A DNA stretch of 64,000 nucleotides from Notospermus geniculatus (taxonomy: Eukaryota; Nemertea; Pilidiophora; Heteronemertea; Lineidae): positions 155,458 to 219,457 of the forward strand of contig NMRB01000016.1 in assembly GCA_002633025.1 (NCBI GenBank), read 5' to 3'. Position 1 is the first letter of the stretch. Each line of letters opens with the position of its first letter. Positions 10,593 through 23,485 of this stretch are shown here, one piece after another. The notes beneath the pieces are model-generated. The model did no database searches. It saw nothing but the letters and a program-made list of their open reading frames with translations, and was not told where the DNA came from. The translations under genes were made by a program, and so were the position numbers.

Positions 10593-12950
10593 TCATTAAC
10601 AGACTGAATAAGAGACGAATCTTCGATTGAAATCGGTCCCATAAAGTGTCATCATGAATAGCCACTTAGTTCATTCAAACATGCTGATTACGGCATACAG
10701 CTGGCTGTACTCTTCAAAGAGTGTAACCAGCACAAAAGAAGCAATATGGCGATAAAATTTCCTCAAAAGTGCAACCAAATAAAACAAAGCATATTGTTGT
10801 TAGATGGTGGTGACTACTACGGTTACAAAGACATAACTGATGTTTTCCAGACGTTAATATCTGCCAGGAGGCCGGTAAATCCTCCATGAAGCACCCGAGA
10901 GGACAAATGCGAAGGATTACATCAAACGCAGTTCCTGAATCAATGCTGTCACATCATTCAGGAAATCGTGACTGATCGTGTCCCACAAAAACAAAAGAAA
11001 ATCTACTATGATTTAATGTTGGAAATCCTAATGTCGCCGCCTACACTCTCTGGCTGGTGGTAGTGGTAGCTTGTAGACCAGCACGTCAGCTGAGCAGTGA
11101 TGAATTGCACATGTTAACAAAAGCAAATGTATTCTTGCTTTTGGGCAAGATTATCAGACTATTTATCATCTCAAACTACTGTTCTCGTGGTTCACTAATC
11201 CATGTACCAGTTGGTTCGTTCTAAGATCAAAGATCAAAAGTCCCTTGTCTACTGATCCTTCAGCATTCACCATGAGAGTCACAGTTTCACTTAAACACAG
11301 AGCCTTATCAGACAGGTGAGCACAATGTCCCTGGACATTTTCCTACAAAAAAGCTTCCCAGCTGAAGATGGCTGCGAATCATATTCGCGGAAGTCCAGCA
11401 GCGAAAGTTCGTACATGTTCAAGTTCATGTCCTGGTTAGGAGCATCTTAAATGGTGTCCAGCTATTACCTCAACATTTCTTGACCAGATGAGCGCAAGTT
11501 AAGTTAATATCCTACAGTTAACAATCACCTGAACCAATCATCCCATTACTCTCGGTGGAATATTCGGCGTTTGCTGTCTGAACACCGATGCGCCAATGGC
11601 AGGTGTGTGGAAGGCCCAAGAATATCAGCAACTGATTGACAATGTTTGGGGACATAAAATGACCCAAAGGTGGAAGGCAGACAGAAAGAGAGTGGGTAGA
11701 AATATCATCAATTTCCCAGGTTTGCAATTCAAGCACACCATAAGAACGCAATCAGTAAACCGCATGGTTCGGTGATGTATTTGAATACAAAGATAAGTTA
11801 CACAATAAACCTTCTTAAAAAAGGGTAACTTCTCCCATGTTTTCGACACTGACGATAATGTTTGGCAAATTAGCATACTTCACCTGTTACTGGCATTTTA
11901 ATTTTTCCCCATTATTCCATCTTAGAATATTAAAAGACACGCTTCCTGCGATCCACCCGATGGCCCCTGGCTATCTGTCCTGTGGTGAGTGAGTTTATAT
12001 GACAACGTCAATTTTGATGTATGATTATATCAATTTGGCATCGCCCTGACAATTAGTATCGTCGATATGCCGAAGGGAATTCCGGCAGGATTAAATTTGA
12101 GAGCTGATGAAGCCAATTATGAGTTGTTATCTTTCGCCAGCAAAGCGTTGCTTTTCTGAAAGATGCCACAACATCTTGTGTCGTTGTGAAATTAAGATCC
12201 GCAACGAACCTAATAAAGACCAGTAAATTACTTGGGTAGTTGTTTTACTACAAGTTCTACATGTAGCTGTGGGAATTATCCCGGAGAAGGTCCTCCTGGA
12301 ATCAAAGCCCAGGCACTATTTTCCTCGTGGATTAAGCCTTTGTGAAGGATTACGTCGCTAATCCTCACCATAATCGTTGACAATCCATGGCTTTTGTGCA
12401 GAGGACGTCCAACTTCCTCCTCTGTATACCAGTCAATTCCACATCTAATGATGCGTGAAAACTTATGCAGTAACCATTCTTTTATGTAACTAACATCTTC
12501 TTCATAAATAAATCAAGTATAGCCTATTGCATAAATTCTCGATCACCATTTTACTTCGCCGTTCTAAATCACCGACAGAACTACTTGATCATTCTCTCGG
12601 AAAAACAAGCATGTTCGGATCTTTGATTTCGAAAATAGTCATTCTTGAGCTATCTTAATGCTGAAGATCTTAGCTTCGAGTACTAATATCTTTAATGGAT
12701 TCAAAAGTGGTCCCTGAAGATTCAGAATCGATCGACCCCAGGAGCTGAACATGACATTCCTAAATGAACAAGTGGAGCTAAGTGAAGCTGATGTTTATGT
12801 TACATATTATCTGTTTTTATGCTTTATACATAGTTCTGTGATTTGATCCGCTGGATATTGTACCATGCATATCTTGGTTTCGTTCATCATTCAAGTTTGA
12901 CAGAAAGATAATCTCTCGACGATGAAATTCCTTTTAGCAACGTTCATGGA
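10593..12950. other. Intergenic, no gene seen
   Basis: Nothing recognisable on either strand beyond short chance frames. Confidence 0.4.
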
Positions 12951-13346
12951 GGACATAACGTTCGTCATAAAATTAAGCATGTGACGTTCATCATAAAATG
13001 AAAAACATGACATTCGTCATAGAATGATCAGAAGTACATGAAGTTCAACATTGAAGGAAGTCTGCGCCTAAAAAGTTCATCATAGAACGAAGTAAGCCTA
13101 GGTAACGTTCCATAATAGAATGAAGCAGGGCTGGGTCGCGTTCACCATAGAATGGAGTAGGCCTAGGTAACGTTCATCAAATGATGGGTAGGCCTAGGTA
13201 ACGTTCATCACGGGATGGGGCAGGCCTAGGTAACGTTCATCACAGAATAGAGTAGGCCTAGGTAACGTTCTCCACAGAATGAAGTAGGTCTATGTATCGT
13301 TCACTAGAATTTGATGTATGCCTAGGTAAAGTTCATCATAGAATGA
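12951..13346. repeat. Degenerate minisatellite of about 33 bp, roughly 11-12 units
   Basis: Units follow the pattern AACGTTCATCATAGAATG, then A/G-rich bases, then TAGGCCTAGGT. The left units are more diverged and lack TAGGCCTA. The central units (about 13100-13270) are most alike. It sits in non-coding DNA and explains the spurious 76-77 codon frames at its right edge. Confidence 0.85.
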
Positions 13347-16300
13347 AAGAATTTCGACCTACATGTAAGTGGTTCTGAGTATTTGTTACAAAACGTCTTG
13401 GGCAAAGTACACTTGAACATGAAAGAAAACCAGAATACATGGAGAAGCGACGATGAGCGATTCTTAAATAATGCATTGAATGCATTGGAGTGTATAAATC
13501 TTATGAAATGCAGTTCTTCAAAGTGCAGGTGGACGTCTTTGGTGTACTCCATGCATCTTATTCGCTCTCAGCTTAATTGTCATGGCATAGAATCCTCCTC
13601 GATGGTGGTAAAGTGAACCTTAAAAATCGGACTGGCAGCTTACCAAATCGCTTGAGGTCTACAGTGACCATGTCTCACAGAGAACCAACCGCAAAATCTC
13701 TTTGGGAAATCAATGGGCCCACTAAAAGTAGAGGGTCTCTGCTCTATCTTTACGCAAATCTCGAGGACGTCGACCTAATCCGCCAACATGAAGACATCAT
13801 TAGCGCTCTGTCCTTTCCTAAATCTGTTTTAATTACTCAGACTAAGAGGGCTGTCATCTTCTCCTTGTAGCGTAATCTGTCAGTCGGGAAGAATCCTGTG
13901 AGGAGCTGGATTTAAGGGTCTTAGGATAAAGTAAAAATTTCAGTATACTAGTAGTTTGACACGGTACGTTAGGTTCAACCCATGTCCCCTTTGGATTACT
14001 TGGTGTTGTAGTTCAAATCTTATCGTCGGCGTCCAAAGTAGATAATCGTGGCTGGTGAAGTTAGTGAGTTCAAACTTTGTCAATTAACTTGTCGAGATAT
14101 CGTTGTTGGTTGAAACATTTGCCCTCGGAGATCACGCAGCCTTTTTTCTGAGTCTCGGATATAATCATCTTGGCTTTTCTTTTGACAAGATAATTGAACA
14201 CTAGTCGGCGATCTCCAGTACGTAATTGTCCATATATGTATGAACAGTATGAACAGATTCTTCTAAAGTCTGTTTTTTACTGCCGAGGGTTCTTCCTACC
14301 GACTGCTACCAAAGGCGGTCTAGGAAATTTTCCATGTGGGACATTTCATTCACATGGCGTTAATCCAGAAAGCTCCATCAAGTTTTAACTGACAACATAT
14401 TTAACTCAACTACGATGTACTAAAAAAATGAAGTGAACAAAGTTTAAAATATTCATGTGTCTTATGTAAAGTTTTCTGCGTTTCTACAAATTCGCATTAA
14501 TAACATTTATGCAACGACAACTTCTGAATAGCATTGAAATTTAAACTGGCAAAGATTTGGTGGGAACGTTAGGAAACAGCAAACCATGATATCATGAGTA
14601 AACTGGACTATTCAACTGTGGAGTATAGGTAAGGTGCATGGTCCGAGGCTTTTCTCCGGCCACTCCGGTTTCCTTCTGCTGCACATTATTCGCCCAGTGT
14701 TGTCCACCGAGCTGATAATGCCGTATTTGGACCCCAACTCTCAATGACTTTAGCGGATTTTCCACTCTTGCGAAGTACGTACATGTAAGAGCGAGAATAC
14801 GCTGTAGTGGGTTCCGGCCCATAGTGTAAACAATCATTACTCAGCCAAAATGAAGATGATGACCAGTATTGTAAATTGTTCAAATCACCTTATAAACCAA
14901 TTTGACATAAACTGCCAACAGGGCAAAAAAGTTACCAACACTGTCCTATCAATCGTATACATAATACACTTGGCCATCTCATTTCAATAGACTTCGGAAA
15001 TGGCGTGTCCATTTCCTGACAGTGCGTCTCAAATTCGACCAATATTTCTTCATTGCCAGCGATATGATTAAATAAGCGAATAGACTGCATAAATACCAGT
15101 GGGACCGTCGACTTTACTGGTTTATCAATATGTAATGAGTGTCACTCATGTCATTCAGGCTGCCGAGACTGGATACGAATCCTGATATCTCTTGGATATA
15201 CGATAAGGATTATTCTCCCCCGATAAAAAAGACTTTCACTTCTTCCATGAAACGATGACTTGAGGTCTCAGTGTAATGTAACACGTCTTTTGTGGAAAAA
15301 AGTTATTTGCGTTTAAATGGAGGACATTCTTGATCGATCTCCCATGGTGGGGGATTTAGTTCTCTACTCCGATGATCGATTATGTGAGGCAGGCTTGAAA
15401 AACTGAATTTCCCAAGTACGGCGTGCTAACTGTTGAATATGAAAAATTCAAGGCCATTCATTCTTTGTGCGTGTACGTTCGTTGGCCTAAGTGGCCTATA
15501 GTCGCCTTTGTTTCTATCTGACGTACATGTACCTGTACACGTACATGTATTATAAAGGACGACTAATGAAAAGCTGGTTAATTCATCACCTCTCAGCAGT
15601 CCTTAATCAGCATTGAAGCAAAGAAGATTTCCATCAATGGAACCGCAAACACAAACCCCGAGCACTTGCTGTGGCAGACCAGTATCGGGTAAGATCTTAT
15701 TTCACATGGGACATTAATTCCCCCATAACGGACCTCATTCTTCAAGATAATGTCGAGGTATTCTCCGCCCGGTCATTTAGAGCCAGACCCAAGATCTATC
15801 AGGATCGAGTTGATAGCATGGGTGTACACACCCTAGACTAATGCGGCCTGGTCATATGCCATCAATCCCCCTCCTCCAAACGTGGACTTCGTCCAGGATT
15901 TGCTGCATGCTGTGCAGGAAAAGAAAAGGCAAATATCTTCGCAAGATTGGTATGTTAGACTCGGCAAGTATATAATTAGTTCCGGGGGCAGTTCTGCCTT
16001 TATTGGCGAGACCTCTGAGACTGACCGTCAGGTTACATTCTTGGGAAGATATTTCCAACTCAACTGACGTAATATCCCAAAAAGGCCAGTAAGTAACCTT
16101 AAAAACCTCAAAATGGCAAGGAATATTAAACAAGATTCCAAAAGAACGAACAAAATCCAGACAAGTGCTTTCGCAGACTGGAATCGTCCTTCAAAGGACA
16201 CAGTTACATATATCTAGAAAAATATTAACAACCAATGTAAGTTCAAGTAGGAAAGTCGATTATTATCTGTTAGAGCAATAACGAAGAAGGTAAACTTGAA

Positions 16301-16597
16301 GCGGCCGATATCAGCTACTTGAACAAGATTTTGCACTCGTGGGAATAGGTGGCTTGCCCTTAAAGTGCTTCTCTCTAATGGAAGACAAGACCTTTTTAAA
16401 TTGCTTTAAATGGAATAACTACGCTTTTTCCTTCTCGATATGATGTAAAGCTACTTAAGAGGTTTTCTGGAATGGAAACACGTTTTCGAAAGTATACACG
16501 TGTGACGGCAGTGCATCATATAGAAATAACACATGAGGGTGATGTATTGGTGAATCAGTTACAAATATTGGTGCTTGCAGCGCACAACGACGCCGTN
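13347..16597. other. Intergenic, no gene seen
   Basis: Short frames only. A TACATGTAC-type palindromic cluster occurs near 15525-15550. No exon or RNA gene could be supported. Confidence 0.4.
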
Positions 16598-17065
16598 ACC
16601 ACCAAAATGTTGTTAGGTCTTTAATGTACATGATGCTACCCTTCAATATGGCTGTATCACAGCAGAAAGGCAAAAAATCAACCATGAAGTTGTTGATTTA
16701 GGGGAATTCCAGACACTAATTGGAGGCAGCCATGTTGGAACTACTTTTGTCCCAGTTCTAAAAATATGCAAGTGCATGGTGGGTCGAACGCCAGTAACTC
16801 CATGAAAAGTACCGGTACTTGAAATTTAGTACTTACTGGCATTAACCCGCCATGCACATGCATTGTATGTGATTGTGTGGCAGTTTTAAGAACAACTATT
16901 TTCAGAACTGGGTGAAAAGTAGTTCCAACATGGCTGCCTCAAATTAGTGTTTGGAATTCCCCTAAATCAACAACTTCATGGTTGATTTTTTGCCTTTCTG
17001 CTGTGATACAGCCATATTGAAGGGTAGCATCATGTACATTAAAGACCTAACAACATTTTGGTGGT
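16598..17065. repeat. Large inverted repeat of 468 bp beginning at a single N
   Basis: Bases from 16598 rightward are the near-exact reverse complement of the bases ending at 17065. The outer roughly 150 bp of each arm is almost identical, including GGCAGCCATGTTGGAACTAC. The inner part is more diverged around a GTGCATGG/CCATGCAC stem. The left arm starts at the base after N16597, so the true extent is unknown. Confidence 0.85.
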
Positions 17066-18349
17066 TCGTTTGTACCAGATACTTGTAGGAGTAGACCTGT
17101 ACATTTGCACAAAAGTGGGCCATTGTTTTATCATATATTACATAAGTGGTGCATGCTGACTTCGTACTTTGGGCATATTCAGGATCTCTGTACTTCATAG
17201 AATATGATGTGCAGTGCAAACTTAATCAAAACTATTTCCATGCCTGCTTTTGGAGACACCACTTCTTGACATAAATTTACAAGTTTGGCACTTTGGTATA
17301 CCCTTAAGACGATGAGTGGGTCGTAACTGATAATGTCAAAATCACGTTCAGCAATGATGGTTTGCATCAAGCAAACTCAGTCTGCAAATTCGTGGCCAGA
17401 TCATGAAGATAAAATTAACAGCAAGTGAGATGAATTTCAGCGTCTCGTTTTGTCTAATTTGTGGTCTCTTCTTGTTTGCTCCAACGTCATTTAGAGACCT
17501 CAGAATTTACATTGTTTACACATTAGACGTTCATCAAGTTATACTGCTGACCAGTCAACCTCATTGAATACCGTGACATCCACGATTAGTGTAGTTTTCA
17601 GGAGATTTCTTGTGGCCGAAACCTTCACCATTTGAATTGATTGTAATCAATTCAAATGGTGATCTTGCATATCAGCGCGGGTATCGTGACAGCAGCAGTA
17701 TAAATGGCGCTAAAATTTCGCGCCATTTTCACATTCGCCGTCCAGATTCCCGCGCTTTTTTGTGGCGACCTGGCCAGACTTTTCGAGTACTGAAATAATA
17801 TTTTTGGTGCAGCATCCACCAGCATGAAATAAATACTTCAATCATGTCAATTAAGATAACGTAGGCCTACGTTTGAGTTCTTCGCTGTGTGTATGACTTA
17901 AGAAGATCAGTCACCATCGCATACTGTGCAGGCCTTTTGAGCAAGCAAATTCTGTTTCAGTTCTGGGAGATTAAAATCCCAGATGAGTGCCCCGATGTCA
18001 AGGCGAACACGACAGAGCAAACGCTCTCAGAATTTTGTGTTTTTCTGTGGTCTTGTGTCGAACGACATGAATATTACATGGGATCTGCGTCTCCTTTGAT
18101 GTCATTCCACGCAATCAAAAGAATATCATTTGTGGCGTATTGGTTTCCTTTTAATGAGAGTCAATACTGGAAGTAGATATTCTTCAACAATTATGCAAAT
18201 TTTTCCGAGACGACGTGAAAGTATTCATGTGACTTGAATTCATTTGACGAAGGTTAGTTTGCTTCCCCGACTCGTCCCTACACTTAATGATGTATGTAAA
18301 GGTTTACGTATGGGTAAAGATGTTGATAATTAAGGCATGAAGGAACTTT
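17066..18349. other. Intergenic with one short palindrome
   Basis: No gene seen. A palindrome with 18-base arms and a 2-base centre is at 17625-17662 (listed separately). Confidence 0.4.
17625..17662. repeat. 38-bp near-perfect palindrome
   Basis: TCACCATTTGAATTGATT, then GT, then the exact reverse complement of the first 18 bases. It could form a cruciform or be a remnant of a foldback. No function is assigned. Confidence 0.85.
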
Positions 18350-19109
18350 GGACTCGCTCTGTCCTCCTTCACCATGATTTACGTATGGTTAAACTTTTGA
18401 AGATGACGTTGAACTTTTGACGATCCTGTGTCCTTCACCATGATTCATTTTAAATGATGTAAGAAAACGTCTCTGTCGGCCCTACATGTACATCGGCGTC
18501 TTCTATTCCGATGAGGTGCAGCGCCCATCGTTCCGCATATCACTCCAAACACGGCATTTTTTTAAACAAAAAAACACAACACTTAACGCACTTAGCATCA
18601 ATAGTTGATGTCATGGAAAGGTTTTCGTTAACACCTCCGGATGTGTTAAAAGTGTCTAGAAGGAACGTGCATGACACTCGCAGAAGAGATGCTAAATTAA
18701 TGGGTAATGAATCCTTCGTCACGGAATATTTCCACACTTGGCGCGGATCCTAGACGCCCAGGAGTGAATCTGTGGCGTTTCACCTTTGTAGAGGGTAGAA
18801 CACCTCATCGCCAGTAAGTTGTATATACATGTAACTTCGTCACTCGATTTTGAAGATGCTGATGCAGATTCATGTACCATTAGTCTGGACATCATAAGGA
18901 CAGTTACTAAGAAGATGAGAACGGTATGGGGTGGGACAGAACCTCAAATCCTGACATTGTTTACCGACTATCGAGTTCGGCCTCGCCGTGAACTGGCCGG
19001 ATTTCTTTGAAGGCCATATGCAAGAACCCCACTAAGTGGGCAATTGCTTGACCAGTGTTGCTGACAAGTTCTGATTGAATGTCCATGCTATCTGATACAG
19101 CAATGAATG
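18350..19109. repeat. Duplicated block A, copy 1
   Basis: Starts GGACTCGCTCTGTCC and runs to CAATGAATG at the edge of the N-run. It matches 19157-19896 base for base apart from scattered substitutions and small indels, such as extra bases near 18480. No gene is supported inside; the frames of about 60-80 codons present in both copies are not recognisable proteins. Confidence 0.9.
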
Positions 19110-19156
19110 NNNNNNNNNNNNNNNNNNNNNNNNNNNNNNNNNNNNNNNNNNNNNNN
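19110..19156. other. Assembly gap, 47 N
   Basis: Run of N between the two copies of block A. Confidence 0.99.
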
Positions 19157-19896
19157 GGACTCGCTCTGTCCTCCTTCTCCATGACTTACGTATGGTTAAA
19201 CTTTTGAAGATGACGTTGAACTTTTGACGACCCTGTGTCCTTCACCACGATTCATTTTCAATGATGTAAGAAAAAGCCTCTGTAGCGTCTTCTATTCCGA
19301 CAACGTGCAGCGCCCATCGTTCCGCATATCACTCCAAACACGACATTTTTTTAAACAAAAAAACACAACACTTAACGCACTTAGCATCAATAGTTGATGT
19401 CATGGAAAGGTTTTCGTTAACACCTCCGGATGTGTTAAAAGTGTCTAGAAGGAACGTGCATGACACTCGCAGAAGAGATGCTAAATTAATGGGTAACGAA
19501 CCCTTCGTCACGGAATATTTCCACACTTGGCGTGGATCCTAGACGCCCAGGAGTGAATCTGTGGCGTTTCACCTTTGTAGGGTAGAACACCTCATCGCCA
19601 GTAAGTTGTATATACATGTAACTTCGTCACTCGATTTTGAAGATGCTGATGCAGATTCATGTACCATTAGTCTGGACATCATAAGGACAGTTACTAAGAA
19701 GATGAGAACGGTATGGGGTGGGACAGAACCTCAAATCCTGACATTGTTTACCGACTATCGAGTTCGGCCTCGCCGTGAACTGGCCGGATTTCTTTGAAGG
19801 CCATATGCAAGAACCCCACTAAGTGGGCAATTGCTTGACCAGTGTTGCTGACAAGTTCTGATTGAATGTCCATGCTATCTGATACAGCAATGAATG
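19157..19896. repeat. Duplicated block A, copy 2
   Basis: Direct repeat of 18350-19109, starting at the first base after the gap. After CAATGAATG at 19896 it continues into single-copy DNA, which copy 1 would enter but for the gap. That is the geometry of two alleles placed in series. Confidence 0.9.
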
Positions 19897-22800
19897 ACGG
19901 TGGTGCAGACTATTCATTATATTGTATTCGATCTTTAATTATCCCAGAGTCTGTTTGCAGTGGTCCACCGGCACTGGAAGTAGGAGTGAATTGGTAGGCT
20001 TGTTTTTGCCAGTCAGCCTCGGGGCGCAATGTCAGCAAATTTTAGTTGTTATAATTCAGGGGAGTATAGATGAGCCGATTTACACCACTTGTACTGACTA
20101 ATCATCGTTCTGCATTTAATTAGAAAGTTAACAAGTTCGAGAAAATTGTAGCTGCCAGAATTTGATCACAAAATTAGCAATTACAGCTCGTGTTGATTAG
20201 AACGTTCGGGAAAAACGACTCGTTAATTTTAAATGTATGACACTTGCATTGAAGATGATCCCATCTACACAGGAAATGCAGACATATTGGAACTAATTAT
20301 ATTCGGGGTGATTGATGATTTATAAAACACGGCTACGACAAGCTACAGCGACGAACCTGGATGACCCCACTTGGCTATATGTCTGGCAAGTTAATTAGCT
20401 GTGCTTGGCTATATCCTAGTGCTCCTCTCGTTCTAGCAATATCATGACTAACTGTATATGTACACACTTGGTAGTTCAATGCAAATATGACAGATACAGT
20501 CCTGGGGACCACTTTGATCAAGGATTCCGTACCCGTGCAGGCCATCCACCATTTGGAGTGTGTAAGTAGATGGATGTCTCAATAGTCTTTTTCTTTCAGC
20601 TTTCACCAGTTGAAAGATGCCCTCTACTCCACAGGGATTGTTAGAAAAGAGGTCAGTCTTGGACCTCTGTTAGTCCCTTTTTATTTGATGACATTCGCAC
20701 GGCGAACAGGCCAATGACCTTACTCCGGTGATTCCAAACCTCGCCGTACCATTGCAAAAGTCACCACAGCTGAAGATGTTGAAATCGTGAACGCCTTTCA
20801 CCGTTACCATTTCAAATATCCTGCCCATACAGATGAGGGTTATTCTGATGCGTTAGGGTCTTCAGGAACTGGTAAAGGTCATACCAATGTGCCCCTATCA
20901 TCCGTATACATAGTATCAAACCTGATTGATGCGGCTATCGGACGAATGATGTGACGTTTTGTCTTACTGATGAGAGCAGAATTAACTTTATTCCGACCTC
21001 GGCGACAGCGGCATGATTTAAGTATTACTTATCTCTCCTGGGATTCATTTTATTCCTCTCAGGTTTGATATCATACATCTTATAACATCTTTATTCCGAT
21101 TGAGCCAGATTGTTGAGGTATAACAAGACTTTGATGGTTGAATAACCGAGCCAAGGTCAGTATTATTCAGTGAGCGTATCAATTATTTTTGGCTTGTTTC
21201 CTAATGCGAAAGCCTTACAATGGAATGATTTGGCAAGTGTAGTTTTCTGTCTCACTTCTGTCGACGCTAGCCACTCTTGATTCACCCTGATACTAACATG
21301 GCTAAAGACAGAATACCAAGAAACATAGAATCAGAATAAAAAATATCAGACACTTCCCATGATTCCGCATTTAATCACATTAGCTGCGCATAACTGTCTA
21401 ATAAAGTAAATGTAGAGGCATTACAGCAAGTCTGGGGCAGCAATCTCATCCGGCCTAATCCAAGGCTTTCTTGCAGCCCACCAGCTTTAGGCTACAGCCT
21501 CGCATGAGAACCAGGCGCTACTCGTAGATTACCAGGATGGACATGCTTCTCATTCAAATACAGGAAATGAATGTCCACATCTTACATAAAAGGAGTCTAA
21601 TGAGGTACAGGGTTATTGACCGTTGGGAGTTCTGTACAAAGAAAAGCAGTCAACAATTGCAAGCGCAAATAAGTTGTTCGGTTTGGTCTCCAGAATTCCA
21701 CTCATACATTGAAGTCGTATACTGTCATTGCCCATTAGCTCCAGACGGTAAAATGCCAAGTATGAGGAGGGATTGACACTAAAGCTATTTCTCCTCTCTT
21801 CTGCTGCCGTAATATTGGCGGATCATAAACTAATATACCATATCACCATCTATAATGATGCCATTTACGAGGTGACCCGCGGCCGGTGTCCTGACCCACA
21901 CCTAATGGTCTTCAAATAGAAAACTGGACATCGGGTTATCAGAAGATGCCAACAAGGGACTCGTTAGGGTTGCTCCCTGTCCTTCGAACGGGTAATAGAA
22001 TTCGATACGTCGTTATATCCGTGTTTGTTCCTTATGTTTTGTCACGTACAAATCAATGACTGAAAAAATGATGAGTAGCCTTGGGGGAACCATGGATTCA
22101 TGTCCTCCCCAACTCCATTGAAACTGACAATGGTTGATTTCACAGAATCATCCCTTGCCAGAATTCAAGTTTCCCTGCTCAAATCGATGTTCCCCTCATA
22201 TCGTTTGGAACCAAACCTCACTACGAGTGCTAGCTTCTCACAGTTGTCAATATACCTCGACTTCAAGAGCTGCCCAACCAAAATGATGTGGTAGGTTTAT
22301 TTGCATTCTGTCCTCTACTGTCACAGTTTTTGACATCAAAACTCTGTTCAATGAAAAGCCAATTTTGTAGAGAACATTAAATAGCAGACGCCTTTCTATG
22401 AGGCAAGTACATGTACGAACATTATGTATTAAAATGATGTAGTGTTTTGCCACTGTTTCCCCTATTCTCATCTCGAAATAAGGATATCGGTTGGGCTGAT
22501 TATCGTCGCCTGTGTGTTGCAACGATAAGTCCATTAAGGTAATCAGATTTCAAAAAATGATTAGAGTGAAGAGAACTGCACGTTCTGCACGTCTTTTAGC
22601 CTTCGATGCACACATCCTGCCTCCTGTTTGACAGTACCGTACATAGATGATGTATCCTTATCCGACCGATTTCTTTTTTTGCGGCGGAATCCACAGCCCC
22701 AGACTACTTGACTATTGGAAACGTTCGGACGTCTGTACCACTCGGTAGACAGACACTGAAAGACACTTAGACGAAAGCAAACAAAGTTTGATATGTTAAA

Positions 22801-23368
22801 TTGGTTTTTGATTGGTTTCAAGATGGATGACGTCATCTATTAAGACTGTCGAGTAATGTGTATCGGAATCGGACTATGTTTTCAGATATTTGCTGGAAAT
22901 GCTTTGGCCATAAACCAAGAGACACCATCGAAATCGTTCTTTTTCCTACGTAGTTCGTGGTCCAAGTCATACATTTATGTGAAATAACAATTAGCATCGC
23001 TGCCTCCCCTTGTTAGGGCTATATCCCAGGTTAATTAACGACGTGCTATTCCACTGATTGTGTTTGACCGCAGCGGAAATTGCTATAGAACCAATGACTG
23101 CTTAGATCAACACGGTGCCGCTTAAAGTATAGACGGGGAGATATCGTTAATCAAACACTTATAAACACATAATTGAGCTTGATGCGCAGTCATCGTCACG
23201 ATGACAGTGTCAGTGTCACTTTCAGAACTGACTTCTGCCATTCGATTTCTTAGGAAATTCGGAGTCGGAGCCAAACGGAGCCGTTTCTCAGTGTTTCCCC
23301 TTATTGTATGAAGAAGACTGTGAAACCAGATGATAGATTTCTCTGTGTTCCCCTATTGGAAAGTCGTA
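19897..23368. other. Intergenic, no gene seen
   Basis: No frame above 95 codons, no domain and no clear repeat recognised. Confidence 0.4.
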
Positions 23369-23485
23369 GGCCCGTATGTAGAAGCCTTCTTAACTCTATG
23401 GTCCACTTTAAGCTTTTGTATTCTGCCCTGCAAACAATAGCTAAAGGTAAACCTTAGAGTTAAGGAAGCTTCTAGAATACGGCCC
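23369..23485. mobile_element. Foldback element with GGGCCGTAT-type ends
   Basis: The left arm GGCCCGTATGTAGAAGCC pairs with the right arm ending TTCTAGAATACGGCCC. The arms continue through TTCTTAACTCT and AGAGTTAAGGAA. About 30 bases per arm with a few mismatches, 117 bp in total. It shares its terminal motif with the foldbacks at 41401, 55951 and 60264. Confidence 0.75.

Noticed and set aside
18350-19896. True tandem gene duplication
   Set aside because: No gene inside, and the seam coincides with a gap as in four other places. Uncollapsed haplotypes are more likely.
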